Source: Shewanella pealeana ATCC 700345 (GTDB lineage Bacteria > Pseudomonadota > Gammaproteobacteria > Enterobacterales > Shewanellaceae). Taken from it: a DNA stretch of 64,000 nucleotides. The number at the start of each line of letters is the position of its first letter. The first letter of the stretch is position 1. Below are positions 51,900-61,811 of this stretch, piece by piece. The notes below the pieces were generated by a model that saw only the letters and a program-made list of their open reading frames with translations, was not told the DNA's origin and did no database searches. The DNA lies in the NCBI RefSeq assembly GCF_000018285.1, contig NC_009901.1:118501-182500 (forward strand), in the 5' to 3' direction. The position numbers and the translations under genes were made by a program.

Positions 51900-51941
51900 T
51901 TTTTGATTTTTTATATTTGGTTCTTTTACAGCTGTGAATTG

Positions 51942-52610
51942 CTACGGTTGCTTAATGAGCTCTTTTAGTAGGTAGTGGTAATCTTCAATGGCTGGGAAGT
52001 CATCGAACACTTTATTGGGCTTTTGGCTATCAGGGTTAGCAATTCCTAACTGATAACCCACCCCAGCTAATTTTGCCGCTTGTAAAATGGCTTCATTATC
52101 ATCGATAAACAGGCAGCGACTAGGGTCAAGGTTGAAACGTTCAAATAGCTGCAGCCAAAACTCTGGATGCTCTTTCGGGTAACCGGTTTCATGGCTCGAG
52201 ATTATTTCATCTAGGCCTAAGCCTAAGTCTGTGTGTTCCAGCTTCAGCATCAGATTTTTAGGGTGAGCGTTAGTGACTAAGATGCGAGACTTTCCAGCGC
52301 TCTGTAGCGCGTTAAGAAAGGGCATGCTGTCTTGGCGTAACTGAATCCTATCCACCAGAGTTCGGTGTAGCGACATAATATCTAGTCCCATCTGCTGCTG
52401 CCAATAATCGAGGCAGTACCAATTTAATGTACCTTCTACATCGGCATAGCACTGCTCAACCCATTCGCTGGCTTCTTTTTCTGATATACCGCGCTGTTGA
52501 CTCAGTTCCTTTGGGATCAGCTGCACCCAAAAATGATTGTCAAAATGCAGATCCAATAAGGTGCCGTCCATATCGAGTAAAACACTGTCAATTTCATTCC
52601 ATGGAAACAT
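51942..52610 (-). CDS. yrfG: GMP/IMP nucleotidase YrfG (HAD family)
   Basis: A 222-aa HAD-superfamily hydrolase that dephosphorylates purine nucleotides. HAD motif I is L-L-D-M-D-G-T-L-L-D (residues 11-20), motif II L-V-T-N-A-H (Thr), and motif IV F-I-D-D-N-E. The cap contains N-W-Y-C-L-D-Y-W, diagnostic of YrfG relatives. It is divergent from nudE across 87 bp, the same association as yrfG and nudE in enterobacteria. Confidence 0.92.
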   Translation of the reverse strand: MFPWNEIDSVLLDMDGTLLDLHFDNHFWVQLIPKELSQQRGISEKEASEWVEQCYADVEGTLNWYCLDYWQQQMGLDIMSLHRTLVDRIQLRQDSMPFLNALQSAGKSRILVTNAHPKNLMLKLEHTDLGLGLDEIISSHETGYPKEHPEFWLQLFERFNLDPSRCLFIDDNEAILQAAKLAGVGYQLGIANPDSQKPNKVFDDFPAIEDYHYLLKELIKQP

Positions 52611-52697
52611 AGTTGAGCAATCCTAAAAAATTCATGTTGTAGATTGGAGCGAGAATAGTAAGATTATACTTGAATTGGTAGTTGCACTGGGATGTGT

Positions 52698-53252
52698 ATG
52701 ACTAAAAAGAATGAGAAACCGGAGATTTTGCACACTGAAATAGTGGCAACCAGTCGGCTGTTTCAGATTGAGCAGGTGCACTTGAGGTTTTCTAATCAAG
52801 TCGAGCGTCAGTATGAGCGAATGAAAGGTAATAATCGTGGCGCTGTCATGGTTGTGCCGGTGCTCAATGGCACCGAGCTTTTATTGGGTAGAGAGTATGC
52901 TGCTGGTACTCACAGCTATGAGTTAGGATTCCCCAAGGGCTTGATAGATCCTGGTGAAGAAGCCCATGAAGCGGCTAACCGAGAGTTACAAGAGGAAATT
53001 GGCTTTGGTGCCAGAAAGCTAACTCATTTGATGGAATTGAGCTTAGCACCGGGTTATTTCGCCAGTAAGATGCAAATCTTTTTAGCTGAAGATCTATATG
53101 AGAGTCGACTAGAAGGCGATGAACCTGAGCCGATCGATATGGTTACCTGGCCGTTGGTAACATGGCAAGAGCTGTTGTCGGAGGAAGATTTTTCTGAGTC
53201 TCGCAGTGTAAGCGCTTTATTTTTAGCTCAGAAACATCTACAACTTAGATAG
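52698..53252 (+). CDS. nudE: ADP compounds hydrolase NudE (Nudix)
   Basis: A 184-aa Nudix pyrophosphatase for ADP-ribose, Ap3A and NADH. The Nudix box G-L-I-D-P-G-E-E-A-H-E-A-A-N-R-E-L-Q-E-E-I-G-F is intact at about residues 80-103. The start at M-T-K-K-N-E-K is chosen by alignment with the E. coli NudE N-terminus; an ATG two codons upstream is possible. cysQ follows by 44 bp on the same strand. Confidence 0.95.
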   Translation: MTKKNEKPEILHTEIVATSRLFQIEQVHLRFSNQVERQYERMKGNNRGAVMVVPVLNGTELLLGREYAAGTHSYELGFPKGLIDPGEEAHEAANRELQEEIGFGARKLTHLMELSLAPGYFASKMQIFLAEDLYESRLEGDEPEPIDMVTWPLVTWQELLSEEDFSESRSVSALFLAQKHLQLR

Positions 53253-53296
53253 TTTAAATTGGCACTCGTTATTGGTATTAGGCTGTTGGAGTCATT

Positions 53297-54106
53297 ATGA
53301 AGCCAGAGAATTATGTAGATCAAGTCATTGAAATTGCTACGCTCGCGGGTAGCAAAATCCGTGAAATTTATCAGAAAGGCGATTTTGAGCGAGAGATAAA
53401 ATCTGATAATACGCCAGTGACTTCTGCCGATCTCGCTGCTCATGAAATCATAACTAAGGCTTTGATGGCGCTAACGCCAGATATCCCGGTCTTATCTGAA
53501 GAAGATGCCGATATCCCATTTGCTGAACGTTGTGATTGGCAACGTTATTGGTTGGTGGATCCGCTAGACGGAACCGGTGAGTTTATTGCTGGTAGTGGTG
53601 ATTTTTCGGTGATCATTGCCCTCGTTGAGCATAACCGGCCGATTTTAGGCGTGGTGTATGTGCCAATGACAGAGGTCTGCTATTACGGTATTGCAGGTCT
53701 AGGTTCTTATAAGCGTAAAGATGGTACAGAAGTGCGGATCAGCAGCAAGCAACTGACTAAAGACTCGAATGGGTTACGTTTAGCTGTGAGTCGCCGTCAA
53801 GATCCTAAGTCAGTGATTAAGTTATTTAATCAAGAAAAGCACTGTGAGTTAGTAGTGCTTGGTGGAGCGGCATTAAAGAGCTGTTTGGTAGCAGAAGGTC
53901 GCGCCGACTGCTACGTGCGTATTGGCCCGACGGGTGAGTGGGATACAGGTGCTGCGCAGATTATCGTTGAGGAGGCGGGTGGTCAGATAATGGATCTTAA
54001 CCTGCAGCCATTGACTTATAACGAGCGAGAAAGCTTAGAAAATCCTAATTTTATTGTCGTGGGGTCTCCTGCATTAGAATGGGATAAAATCTTAATCAAT
54101 GAATGA
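53297..54106 (+). CDS. cysQ: 3'(2'),5'-bisphosphate nucleotidase CysQ
   Basis: A 269-aa Mg2+-dependent, lithium-sensitive phosphatase that hydrolyses PAP to AMP, relieving PAP accumulation from sulfate assimilation. Metal motifs are S-E-E-D-A (about 72-76), W-L-V-D-P-L-D-G-T-G-E-F and G-P-T-G-E-W-D-T-G-A-A. GGAG precedes the ATG. It overlaps the following acetyltransferase gene by 8 bp. Confidence 0.96.
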   Translation: MKPENYVDQVIEIATLAGSKIREIYQKGDFEREIKSDNTPVTSADLAAHEIITKALMALTPDIPVLSEEDADIPFAERCDWQRYWLVDPLDGTGEFIAGSGDFSVIIALVEHNRPILGVVYVPMTEVCYYGIAGLGSYKRKDGTEVRISSKQLTKDSNGLRLAVSRRQDPKSVIKLFNQEKHCELVVLGGAALKSCLVAEGRADCYVRIGPTGEWDTGAAQIIVEEAGGQIMDLNLQPLTYNERESLENPNFIVVGSPALEWDKILINE

Positions 54107-54560
54107 TCCGATTGAGCTTTGCCTCGCGAGTAAACCTGAACTCACCGCGATTGATGCCCTCGAACAACAATGTTTTGCTGGGCATTGCTATCCCGACTTT
54201 TTCTTTAGACAAGCTCTAGATTGCTGGGCTAACAGTTTTTGGATTGCTAAAAATAGCCAAGGCATTGTTATTGGTTATCTGTTGGCATCGACTAGCGCTC
54301 AAGCCGATACTTGTTGGATTTTATCTGTTGCCGTGGCTGATACTGCTCGTGGCCAAGGAATTGGTGGCAAACTTATCTCGCAACTAATTTCGGCTTTGCC
54401 ACCTGAAGTTAACTATATCCATTTAACGGTCGCGCCTGATAATCCCGCTAAAGCGCTGTACTCTCGACACGGGTTTACAGAATACGGCTTTGAGTCCGAC
54501 TATTTTGGTGAGAGTGAACCAAGAGTTGTAATGCGTTATGTGAAATCGGCTCCTTCGTAA
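54099..54560 (+). CDS. GNAT-family N-acetyltransferase
   Basis: A 153-aa acetyltransferase. The acetyl-CoA loop is R-G-Q-G-I-G-G-K-L (about residues 87-95; the Q/R-x-x-G-x-G/A motif), preceded by the strand I-L-S-V-A-V and followed by N-P-A-K-A-L-Y-S-R-H-G-F. It resembles RimI-like enzymes but lies outside the usual rimI context, so the substrate is unknown. Translationally coupled to cysQ by 8-bp overlap. Confidence 0.85.
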   Translation: MNDPIELCLASKPELTAIDALEQQCFAGHCYPDFFFRQALDCWANSFWIAKNSQGIVIGYLLASTSAQADTCWILSVAVADTARGQGIGGKLISQLISALPPEVNYIHLTVAPDNPAKALYSRHGFTEYGFESDYFGESEPRVVMRYVKSAPS

Positions 54561-54565
54561 TACAG

Positions 54566-56248
54566 ATGTTATTTAGCCGGCGTTTCTTACCCTATTTTGT
54601 GACTCTATGCCTTGGTGCACTGAACGACAATGTATTTAAAAATGTACTGCTGCTGTTAGTGACCTATTCACAGGTTGAGCTGCTACCGATCGATATTAAC
54701 CTCTTTGTTAATCTGGCCGCAGGCCTATTTATTCTGCCTTTTTTGCTGTTTTCAGCTCACGCGGGGCAGGTGGCGGACAGTGTTGATAAAGCGCTGCTAA
54801 TTCGAATACTTAAGCTACTCGAACTCATCATCATGTCGGTGGCCATTTTCGCAATTATGAGTAATAGCTATCTGGTTATGCTGCTATTACTGTTTCTTAC
54901 TGGGGTGCAGTCCGCGTATTTTGGTCCGGTAAAATACTCACTATTACCAAGAGTGCTACACGAAAGCGAACTCGTCTCGGGTAATGCCTGGGTTGAGATG
55001 GGCACCTTCTTAGCCATTCTGATTGGAACAATTTCGGCAGGAATGATTGTTGCCAGTGACATGGCGACATACTGGGCTGCAGCCACGGTATTTATCCTAG
55101 CTTTAATTGGTATGGCTGCGAGTTGGTTTATCCCGAGTATTCCAGCCCACTCCGATGTTAAACCTCGATTTTCTATTATCTCTGCCACCATGGATAACCT
55201 TAACAAGGCGCGTAACAACAAGGCCATTTGGACTGCTATTTTAGCTATCAGTTGGTTTTGGTTTGTGGGGGCGACTTATCTTACTCAGTTCCCTAATTTT
55301 GCTCGAATAACCTTAAATGCCGACCCGACGGTGGTATCACTACTCCTATTGCTGTTTTCGGTGGGCATTGGTGCTGGTTCATTTTTTTGTGAGCGGCTTT
55401 CTTGTCGGCGGGTTGAGCTTGGGATTATGCCTTTAGGCTTGCTGTTACTCGCTTGCTTCGGAATCGATCTCTATTTTGCTATACCCAATAAAACGACATT
55501 AGTTGGGCTTTATCAATTAGATAGCTTTATTGCAGAGTCTGGGCATTATCGTCTGATGTTTGATCTGTTTATGATTGGCGTCGGAGGTGGCTTATTTATC
55601 GTGCCGCTTTATACCTTTATTCAGGTGCGAGCCAAAGAGGGCGAGTGCGCACAGGCGATTGCGAGTAACAATATCCTCAATGCATTATTTATGGTGAGTT
55701 CGGCTATATTTGCCATGCTGGCCTTGAATGTATTGCAGTGGCCGATAGAGTTGCTCTTTTTGGTCTTAGCTGTGGTAAATATCTTGGTGCTACTGTATTT
55801 ATTTTGGCGCTGGCCAGAACTCTTACTCAGCTGCGAGAGTTACTTTTATCGCAGGGTTTTACATAAAACCCAAGTGCTAGATCTAGAGTCTTTGCATAAA
55901 TCGTCTAAATTATTGCTGGTTACCGAGCAAGCATCTTGGCGAGAGTTAATGGTGATATTTGGCAGCTTTAACCATCCGATTTTGTTTGCAAACTTAAATC
56001 AGCAGACTTGGCCTAATCGCTTTATTGGGTACGCATTATCTCGATTGAGTTGGTATCCGCATCAACAAATGGAAGTCGATAGCGTTGTTTGCGTGAATAA
56101 GGCCTCACTTGGTGAGTTTAAAGCCCGCGCCGAATTTGCAGACTTCACTGTTGTGTCAGTTAAATTTACTGCTATTGAGGGAAGAGTACTGAAGTTAGAA
56201 ATAACCCCATTAGCTGCCGGTAACAGCGAGCTAATGGGATGGGCTTAG
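54566..56248 (+). CDS. MFS transporter related to lysophospholipid transporter LplT, with C-terminal extension
   Basis: A 560-aa membrane protein. The N-terminus F-L-P-Y-F-V-T-L-C-L-G-A-L-N-D-N-V-F-K-N resembles LplT and the transporter half of fused Aas proteins; about 12 helices extend to roughly residue 415, with the F-G-P-V-K-Y-S-L-L-P loop (about 119-128). About 145 residues follow that are not membrane-spanning. In fused relatives this position holds a lysophospholipid acyltransferase, but its catalytic N-H-x-x-x-x-D is not seen here. It probably flips or takes up a lipid; substrate uncertain. It starts 5 bp after the GNAT gene. Confidence 0.78.
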   Translation: MLFSRRFLPYFVTLCLGALNDNVFKNVLLLLVTYSQVELLPIDINLFVNLAAGLFILPFLLFSAHAGQVADSVDKALLIRILKLLELIIMSVAIFAIMSNSYLVMLLLLFLTGVQSAYFGPVKYSLLPRVLHESELVSGNAWVEMGTFLAILIGTISAGMIVASDMATYWAAATVFILALIGMAASWFIPSIPAHSDVKPRFSIISATMDNLNKARNNKAIWTAILAISWFWFVGATYLTQFPNFARITLNADPTVVSLLLLLFSVGIGAGSFFCERLSCRRVELGIMPLGLLLLACFGIDLYFAIPNKTTLVGLYQLDSFIAESGHYRLMFDLFMIGVGGGLFIVPLYTFIQVRAKEGECAQAIASNNILNALFMVSSAIFAMLALNVLQWPIELLFLVLAVVNILVLLYLFWRWPELLLSCESYFYRRVLHKTQVLDLESLHKSSKLLLVTEQASWRELMVIFGSFNHPILFANLNQQTWPNRFIGYALSRLSWYPHQQMEVDSVVCVNKASLGEFKARAEFADFTVVSVKFTAIEGRVLKLEITPLAAGNSELMGWA

Positions 56249-56262
56249 AGCAAAGTCGGTGC

Positions 56263-57360
56263 TTAATGGTCATCTAGCCACTGATGCATAGCTTGATGGT
56301 CGCCTTTAAATAAAATACGTTCGGCTTTCTTATCGATTTGATATTGATACATAGGGTCGTAATACTTGACCAGCAACAGCTCTATCCAGCCTAAATGACC
56401 ACGGGTGTCATTTTGACTCGTTTGAATACTTAAGGCATCAGTGATCATTGCCTGAAGCTCGTCATGTTGTTTTCCACCTAGGCGCTTTTTAATGCCTGTG
56501 ATGCTTTGGGCCAAGTATTGGGCAAAAGCTTCGAAGCCTGCTTCTTCACCTAGCCTTTGGATATAACCACTATGCATCTTGTGCACATATTCGTTAAGTA
56601 GGCGCGTCAGTCTTGCATCCATCGACTCTTCTAACACCAATACGCTGGCTGTCTGCATGCCTGAATAGAAAGCCTGGGGTAATGCAGAACGACCAATCAG
56701 GAAGCTTTCATCTTCGAGTAGCAAGTGCTTTGCATCAGTGTCTTGATGCTTTAACAGTGCAACAGCGAGGGCATTTTCAAAGTTGATTTGGCTCGGTTGC
56801 CCTTCGTGATAGCGACCAAAGCTGGAACCTCTGTGGTGCGCTATTCCTTCAAGATCAACGGCTTCTTTACGCTGCAAAAGGAAGTCAGTTTTACCACTGC
56901 CAGTTATTCCGCTTAGGATAAGCATCGGCTTTACATTGGCTGCATTATCTATGGTTTCAATCAGAAACTGGCGCATGGCCTTATAGCCGCCTTCAATAAA
57001 GGGGATATCTAGGCCTGCTTCTTTTAGCCATTGCTGGGTCAGTTGTGAACGTAGGCCACCACGAAAACAATAAAGATATCCATCTGGATTCTTAGTGAAA
57101 AAATCTAGCCAAGCATCGACTCTTTGTTGCTTGATTTCACCTTGAACCAGTGAATGGCCTAGCTTGATCGCGGTCTCTTGGCCATGTTCTTTATAGCAAG
57201 TACCCACCTTTTTACGCTCCTCATCCTCCATTAGGGGGTGGTTAACGCTGGCAGGAAAGGCACCTTTCTCAAACTCTACCGGTGCGCGCGCATCCATTAT
57301 GGGATGATCGTTAACGAGTATTCGGCGATATTCGCTTGCGGGCACTTTATTGAGTGTCAT
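56263..57360 (-). CDS. mnmH: tRNA 2-selenouridine synthase (SelU/MnmH)
   Basis: A 365-aa enzyme replacing sulfur by selenium at the wobble 2-thiouridine of tRNAs for Lys, Glu and Gln, using selenophosphate. An N-terminal rhodanese domain has its essential cysteine at residue 98 in [14 protein letters not shown]-loop domain follows with [12 protein letters not shown] (about residues 148-159). Its ATG overlaps the selD stop by one base, so the selenium donor enzyme and its user are coupled. Confidence 0.96.
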   Translation of the reverse strand: MTLNKVPASEYRRILVNDHPIMDARAPVEFEKGAFPASVNHPLMEDEERKKVGTCYKEHGQETAIKLGHSLVQGEIKQQRVDAWLDFFTKNPDGYLYCFRGGLRSQLTQQWLKEAGLDIPFIEGGYKAMRQFLIETIDNAANVKPMLILSGITGSGKTDFLLQRKEAVDLEGIAHHRGSSFGRYHEGQPSQINFENALAVALLKHQDTDAKHLLLEDESFLIGRSALPQAFYSGMQTASVLVLEESMDARLTRLLNEYVHKMHSGYIQRLGEEAGFEAFAQYLAQSITGIKKRLGGKQHDELQAMITDALSIQTSQNDTRGHLGWIELLLVKYYDPMYQYQIDKKAERILFKGDHQAMHQWLDDH

Positions 57361-58400
57361 TAGATGAGCTCCACGGTCATTGCCGCATTTTTTTCAACTA
57401 ACTGGCCGATACAGATAGGTTCGATGCCATTGTCAGCAAGCAGCGTTTGTAGAGCGGCCTCACTGTCGGTAGCAACGGCTATCAATAATCCGCCACTAGT
57501 TTGTGGGTCGCAAATAATGGCCTTCTGTTCTTCAGTTAATTCAGGTAGGTGTTCACCGTAGCTATCGAAGTTTCTATGGGTACCACCAGGAATACAGCCC
57601 AACTGCAAGTAGTGGCGGGCATTCGGTAGCAAAGGCAGTAAGCTAATATCTAGTTTTGCACTTAAGTCTGCACCGTGGCACATCTCAAGTAGATGTCCGG
57701 CTAAACCGAAACCTGTTACATCGGTTAGTGCATTAACTTGAGAGATCTTGGCAATTTTAGGGCCTAATACATTAAGCTGGCACATGGCTTCGGCCGCAGT
57801 GTTAAGATCGGCATCAGCCAACTTTTTCTGCTTTTGCGCCGTAGTCAAAATACCAATACCGAGTGGCTTAGTTAGATAAAGCTTATCGCCCGCTTTAGCG
57901 GTATCGTTTTGCTTTAACTCATCTAATGGGATCTGGCCGGTTACGGCTAAACCAAATATTGGTTCTGGCGAGTCAATGCTATGACCACCTGCGAGCATAA
58001 TACCTGCGTCGGCACAGGCTTTGCGGCCACCGTCAACGACTTGCTGAGCGACTTCTGCAGGCAATTTATTCACTGGCCAGCCTAGAATCGCAATGGCCAT
58101 CATAGGTGTACCACCCATGGCATAGATATCACTAATGGCGTTAGTTGCAGCAATACGTCCAAAGGTAAATGGGTCATCTACAATCGGCATGAAGAAGTCG
58201 GTGGTGCTGATAATGCCCGTGGTCTCGTTAAGCTTATAGACGGCTGCATCATCGCGAGTCTGGTTACCTACCAGTAGATTAGGGTCATCAAATACAGGCA
58301 GCTGAGTGGCAAGTATAGTGCCGAGAACTTTTGGAGAAATTTTGCAGCCGCAACCCGCGCCGTGACTGTACTCGGTAAGTTTGATTTCTGAATCTGACAT
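57360..58400 (-). CDS. selD: Selenide, water dikinase (selenophosphate synthase)
   Basis: A 346-aa enzyme making selenophosphate from selenide and ATP. The glycine-rich N-terminus S-H-G-A-G-C-G-C-K has Cys17 and Lys20 as in E. coli; the position occupied by selenocysteine in some species is cysteine here. [10 protein letters not shown] and D-P-Q-T-S-G-G-L-L are further family signatures. Operon with mnmH. selA, selB and tRNA-Sec are not seen in this window. Confidence 0.97.
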   Translation of the reverse strand: MSDSEIKLTEYSHGAGCGCKISPKVLGTILATQLPVFDDPNLLVGNQTRDDAAVYKLNETTGIISTTDFFMPIVDDPFTFGRIAATNAISDIYAMGGTPMMAIAILGWPVNKLPAEVAQQVVDGGRKACADAGIMLAGGHSIDSPEPIFGLAVTGQIPLDELKQNDTAKAGDKLYLTKPLGIGILTTAQKQKKLADADLNTAAEAMCQLNVLGPKIAKISQVNALTDVTGFGLAGHLLEMCHGADLSAKLDISLLPLLPNARHYLQLGCIPGGTHRNFDSYGEHLPELTEEQKAIICDPQTSGGLLIAVATDSEAALQTLLADNGIEPICIGQLVEKNAAMTVELI

Positions 58401-58550
58401 GAGCTTAAAACGCCCTAATAAATAGTAAGTAGCCGATCATGATAGACCCATAACGGGGGGACTTCAATCGGCCTCGGGTACAAGTTGAGACTTGAGCCAG
58501 ATTGCATTGGGCTATTTTTGTCTGAATTGGGAAATGATGACCCGTTGAGA

Positions 58551-58580
58551 AAAAAAAGCCGCTGTAATAGCGGCTTCTTC
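58551..58580 (-). terminator. Intrinsic terminator of the desaturase gene
   Basis: On the minus strand AGCCGCT-ATTAC-AGCGGCT is followed by a T7 run, a few bases past the stop codon. Confidence 0.88.
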
Positions 58581-58590
58581 ACTTTTAAAG

Positions 58591-59697
58591 CTAACTAAAG
58601 CTTGCTGTAAGATTGTGCCAGCTTCTCTGTTGCTGCTTAAAGCGAATTCTTAGCTCTTTAACTTGGCTAAGTAGCTGTTTATCAGCAAGCTGTTTACGTT
58701 TGGCCTCAATTAAGGCTTTTTTAGCAGCGTAGTATTCGGCTAAGTGTGTTTTTAATGTCTCGTACTCTTCTTGTATTTTCTCAATGAGTTCTTCGCTATT
58801 AGGCAGGTGAGCGACCTTATTCTGAGTGCGTTTTAACTGCATTTGTAAACGAGCGTGCTCGATTTTCTCCTGCGGTACAACTCGGCGGCCATTGGCAAGC
58901 CCCATCCAGGCTAAAGTATTGATGAGCCACTTGGTTGGGTCGTACTGCCACCAATGAATGCCGTTACGATAGTCGTTCTCAAAGATATGGTGATAGTTAT
59001 GGTAACCCTCACCATAGGTTAACAGTGCGATGAAACCATTATCTCGGGCTGTGTTTTTATCTGTATAGGGCTGCGAGCCCCAGACATGTGCCAGTGAGTT
59101 GATAAAGAAAGTACAGTGGTGCACTACCACAAGACGCAGTAATCCAGCTAATAACAACATGCCCAAGATGTCGCCATTCAACCAGCCTAGTAGGGCTGGC
59201 AAACCAAAGTTCATGATAAGCAGTAGTGGCAGATAGTGCTTGTGTTGCCACATAACGATTTTATCGTTCTGAAGATCGCGAACATTCTTGTAGTCATGGT
59301 AACGCTGCGCCTGATATTCACGCAGCATCCAGCCAATATGGCTGTACCAAAACCCCATCTTTGCTGAGTAGGGGTCTTTGTCATTGTTATCTACATGCTT
59401 ATGGTGCACTCGATGATCGGAAGACCAATGTAATGCACTATTTTGCAAGGCTAATGCACCGCCTAAGGCATAGAGAAATCGAACAGAGGCGTGGGCTTTA
59501 TAGGTGCGATGAGACCAGAGTCTATGGTAGCCGCCGGTAATAGATAAACCACTCGCAAAGGCTAGGACGACAAAGGCGATCCATTCGATGACATCAAACC
59601 CGTGAGCAATCCCATACCAAGGTACAAATATTGCGGCGCAGGCAAACGTGATACTAAATAGGGCTACATTCATCCAGATGATAGGAGGTTTTTTCAT
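58591..59697 (-). CDS. Membrane fatty-acid (acyl-CoA delta-9 type) desaturase
   Basis: A 368-aa diiron membrane desaturase that introduces a cis double bond into saturated acyl chains. Its three histidine boxes are H-R-L-W-S-H, H-R-V-H-H and H-N-Y-H-H, and four membrane helices surround them. After about residue 270 it has an unusually long charged, coiled-coil tail (E-K-I-Q-E-E-Y-E-T-L-K, A-A-K-K-A). The ATG at 59697 is chosen because the ATG at 59727 lies within the palindromic operator. FabR is encoded divergently, so the gene is very likely repressed by FabR in response to unsaturated acyl thioesters. Confidence 0.92.
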   Translation of the reverse strand: MKKPPIIWMNVALFSITFACAAIFVPWYGIAHGFDVIEWIAFVVLAFASGLSITGGYHRLWSHRTYKAHASVRFLYALGGALALQNSALHWSSDHRVHHKHVDNNDKDPYSAKMGFWYSHIGWMLREYQAQRYHDYKNVRDLQNDKIVMWQHKHYLPLLLIMNFGLPALLGWLNGDILGMLLLAGLLRLVVVHHCTFFINSLAHVWGSQPYTDKNTARDNGFIALLTYGEGYHNYHHIFENDYRNGIHWWQYDPTKWLINTLAWMGLANGRRVVPQEKIEHARLQMQLKRTQNKVAHLPNSEELIEKIQEEYETLKTHLAEYYAAKKALIEAKRKQLADKQLLSQVKELRIRFKQQQRSWHNLTASFS

Positions 59698-59718
59698 TAT
59701 ATTTATAATTCCAAGTTG

Positions 59719-59736
59719 AGCGTACATCTGTACGCC
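59719..59736. promoter_or_regulatory. FabR-like operator upstream of the desaturase gene
   Basis: AGCGTACA-TC-TGTACGCC is a near-perfect palindrome (one end mismatch) matching the FabR site form as I recall it, AGCGTACA-NN-TGTACGCT. It lies 21 bp upstream of the chosen desaturase ATG and 100 bp upstream of fabR. Confidence 0.7.
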
Positions 59737-59836
59737 AATTTAACGTGGATAGTGATCGGGGTCAAGTTTGTTGATGCTGCGTTTTGTGTTAAAAAGCGGT
59801 ATTATTCAAGGAATAATTTTTGTAAGTAGGTTCAAC

Positions 59837-60451
59837 ATGGGCATTAGAGCACAACAAAAAGAGAAGACTCGACGGGCACTCGTCGATGCGGCATTTAGCC
59901 AGTTAAGTGCTGAGCGTAGCTTTTCTAGCCTAAGTTTGCGTGAAGTTGCACGTGAAGCGAACATTGCTCCAACGTCATTCTATCGTCATTTTAAAGATAT
60001 GAATGAGCTGGGTTTAACCATGGTGGATGAAGGCGGTTTGACGCTTAGACAGTTAATGCGTAAAGGGCGTCAACGTGCAGAAGCCGGTGGCAGCGTGATC
60101 CGCATTTCGGTTGACACTTTTATGGAAGTACTTGAATCAAATCCAAACGTATTCCGTATTCTACTGCATGAACGTTCAGGAACATCGGCCCCTTTTAGAG
60201 GTGCAGTTGCTCGTGAAATCGAGCATTTTATTTCAGAATTGGCGCATTACACCGAAGCGACAGCAAATCGCTCGCCAGAATTAGCCCATGCACAGGCTGA
60301 AGCCTTAGTAACTTTAGTCTTTAATGCCGGCGCTGCTGCATTAGATATGAAGCGAGTGGATCGAAAAGTATTGGCTGACCGCTTGGTGATTCAATTGCAT
60401 ATGATTGCTAAGGGTGCTGATGCACTACAAAACAAGAAAGAACAAAATTAA
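59837..60451 (+). CDS. fabR: Fatty-acid biosynthesis regulator FabR (TetR family)
   Basis: A 204-aa repressor of unsaturated fatty-acid genes. The N-terminus [13 protein letters not shown] is the same as enterobacterial FabR apart from one residue, so the ATG at 59837 is preferred to one 23 codons earlier. HTH at about residues 30-55: [33 protein letters not shown] lies in the ligand domain. Divergent from the desaturase, its likely target. Confidence 0.95.
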   Translation: MGIRAQQKEKTRRALVDAAFSQLSAERSFSSLSLREVAREANIAPTSFYRHFKDMNELGLTMVDEGGLTLRQLMRKGRQRAEAGGSVIRISVDTFMEVLESNPNVFRILLHERSGTSAPFRGAVAREIEHFISELAHYTEATANRSPELAHAQAEALVTLVFNAGAAALDMKRVDRKVLADRLVIQLHMIAKGADALQNKKEQN

Positions 60452-60458
60452 CTGAAAC

Positions 60459-60488
60459 AAAAACGGCATCCATAAAGATGCCGTTTTT
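60459..60488 (+). terminator. Intrinsic terminator after fabR
   Basis: AAACGGCATC-CATAAA-GATGCCGTTT followed by TTAA, eight bases past the fabR stop. It also faces trmA on the other strand, where an A run precedes it. Confidence 0.9.
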
Positions 60489-60516
60489 AATGAGACTTTT
60501 GAATATTTACTTCAAG

Positions 60517-61614
60517 TTATTTTTTCTCAAGGAAAACCCCTGACTCCATATGATCCGTATAAGGGAACTGATCGAATAAGGCAAAGCGAGTGATCTTATG
60601 GGTCTTGCTCAGCTCAGCTAAGTTATCGATAAGGGTATTAGGGTTACATGAGATATAAACGATACGCTCATAACCTTGCACAAGCTTAACCGTATCCGCA
60701 TCTAGCCCAGCTCGTGGTGGGTCAACAAAAATGGTATTACAGTTATAACTATCTAAATCGATACCTTCTAAGCGTCTAAAGCTGCGCTTCTTCGCCATAG
60801 CTTCGGTAAAGTCTTCTGCTGACATACGGATGATCTGCAGGTTCTCGACTTGGTTAACTTTGATATTGTATTGCGCTGACTCAACAGAAGGCTTGGCCAG
60901 TTCAGTTGCTAATACGCGCTCAAAGTTTTGTGCTAACGCGATAGAGAAGTTACCGTTACCACAATAAAGCTCTAGTAGATCACCACTGCTATTCTTGGTG
61001 ATATCAATAGCCCACTCAAGCATCTTAACTGACACCTTACCGTTTGGCTGAGTGAAGCTGTTCTCAATCTGATGATACTGTAGTTGTTTGCCAGCAACAT
61101 TGAGTGACTCAACCACGAAGTCTTTATCAAAGATGATCTTCTGCTTACGCGCTCGGCCAATTAAGTTTACGTTAAACTGGGTGCTAAGAGTTTGTTTAAG
61201 GATTTTAGCCTGTTGTTCCCACTCACTATCCAGCTGCTTGTGATATAACAGTGAAACTAAAATCTCGCCGCTTAGCGTGGACAAGAAATCAATTTGGAAC
61301 AGACGGTGGCGTAAAATAGTATTCGGCTTTAATAACTCTACTAAAGCAGGCATCATTTTATTAATCAATTCGCTTGCCGGCAGGAACTGATCACAACGAA
61401 CTTTACTATTAAGCTCTTTATCAAACATATAGTAATAGAGGTCTTCACCTTCATGCCAAACTCTAAACTCAGCACGCATACGGTAGTGAGCAGGTTCGGA
61501 ACTGAATGTTTCCAGTTCAGGGGTATCAAAATCAGCAAATAACTGCTTTAACTTGACGCACTTTGCTTCTAGTTGCACATCATAGGTTGTAGGATCCATT
61601 GCTGCTAAATTCAT
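60517..61614 (-). CDS. trmA: tRNA (uracil-5-)-methyltransferase TrmA
   Basis: A 365-aa enzyme that forms T54 in the T-loop of tRNA using SAM. The SAM-binding motif is [11 protein letters not shown], the [10 protein letters not shown] motif IV follows, and the catalytic nucleophile is in Y-I-S-C-N-P-N-T-L. The lack of an N-terminal TRAM domain and of iron-sulfur cysteines separates it from RlmC and RlmD. Convergent with fabR. Confidence 0.97.
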   Translation of the reverse strand: MNLAAMDPTTYDVQLEAKCVKLKQLFADFDTPELETFSSEPAHYRMRAEFRVWHEGEDLYYYMFDKELNSKVRCDQFLPASELINKMMPALVELLKPNTILRHRLFQIDFLSTLSGEILVSLLYHKQLDSEWEQQAKILKQTLSTQFNVNLIGRARKQKIIFDKDFVVESLNVAGKQLQYHQIENSFTQPNGKVSVKMLEWAIDITKNSSGDLLELYCGNGNFSIALAQNFERVLATELAKPSVESAQYNIKVNQVENLQIIRMSAEDFTEAMAKKRSFRRLEGIDLDSYNCNTIFVDPPRAGLDADTVKLVQGYERIVYISCNPNTLIDNLAELSKTHKITRFALFDQFPYTDHMESGVFLEKK

Positions 61615-61811
61615 ATCTTGATCACCGTTGGCATTAAATTAGGGGCGGAATATTATACTAGATAGCTGGGATGTCCAGTTTCTCACTTCCGATTTTTCCT
61701 AGGTTGTGGGAAAATTCTAAAGCAATATAGCCAATCATGCTGTTTGTAAGACCTAACGACGTTTCTTTTATGTGTATCGAAATCATTATTACCCTATAGC
61801 GGAGAATACTT

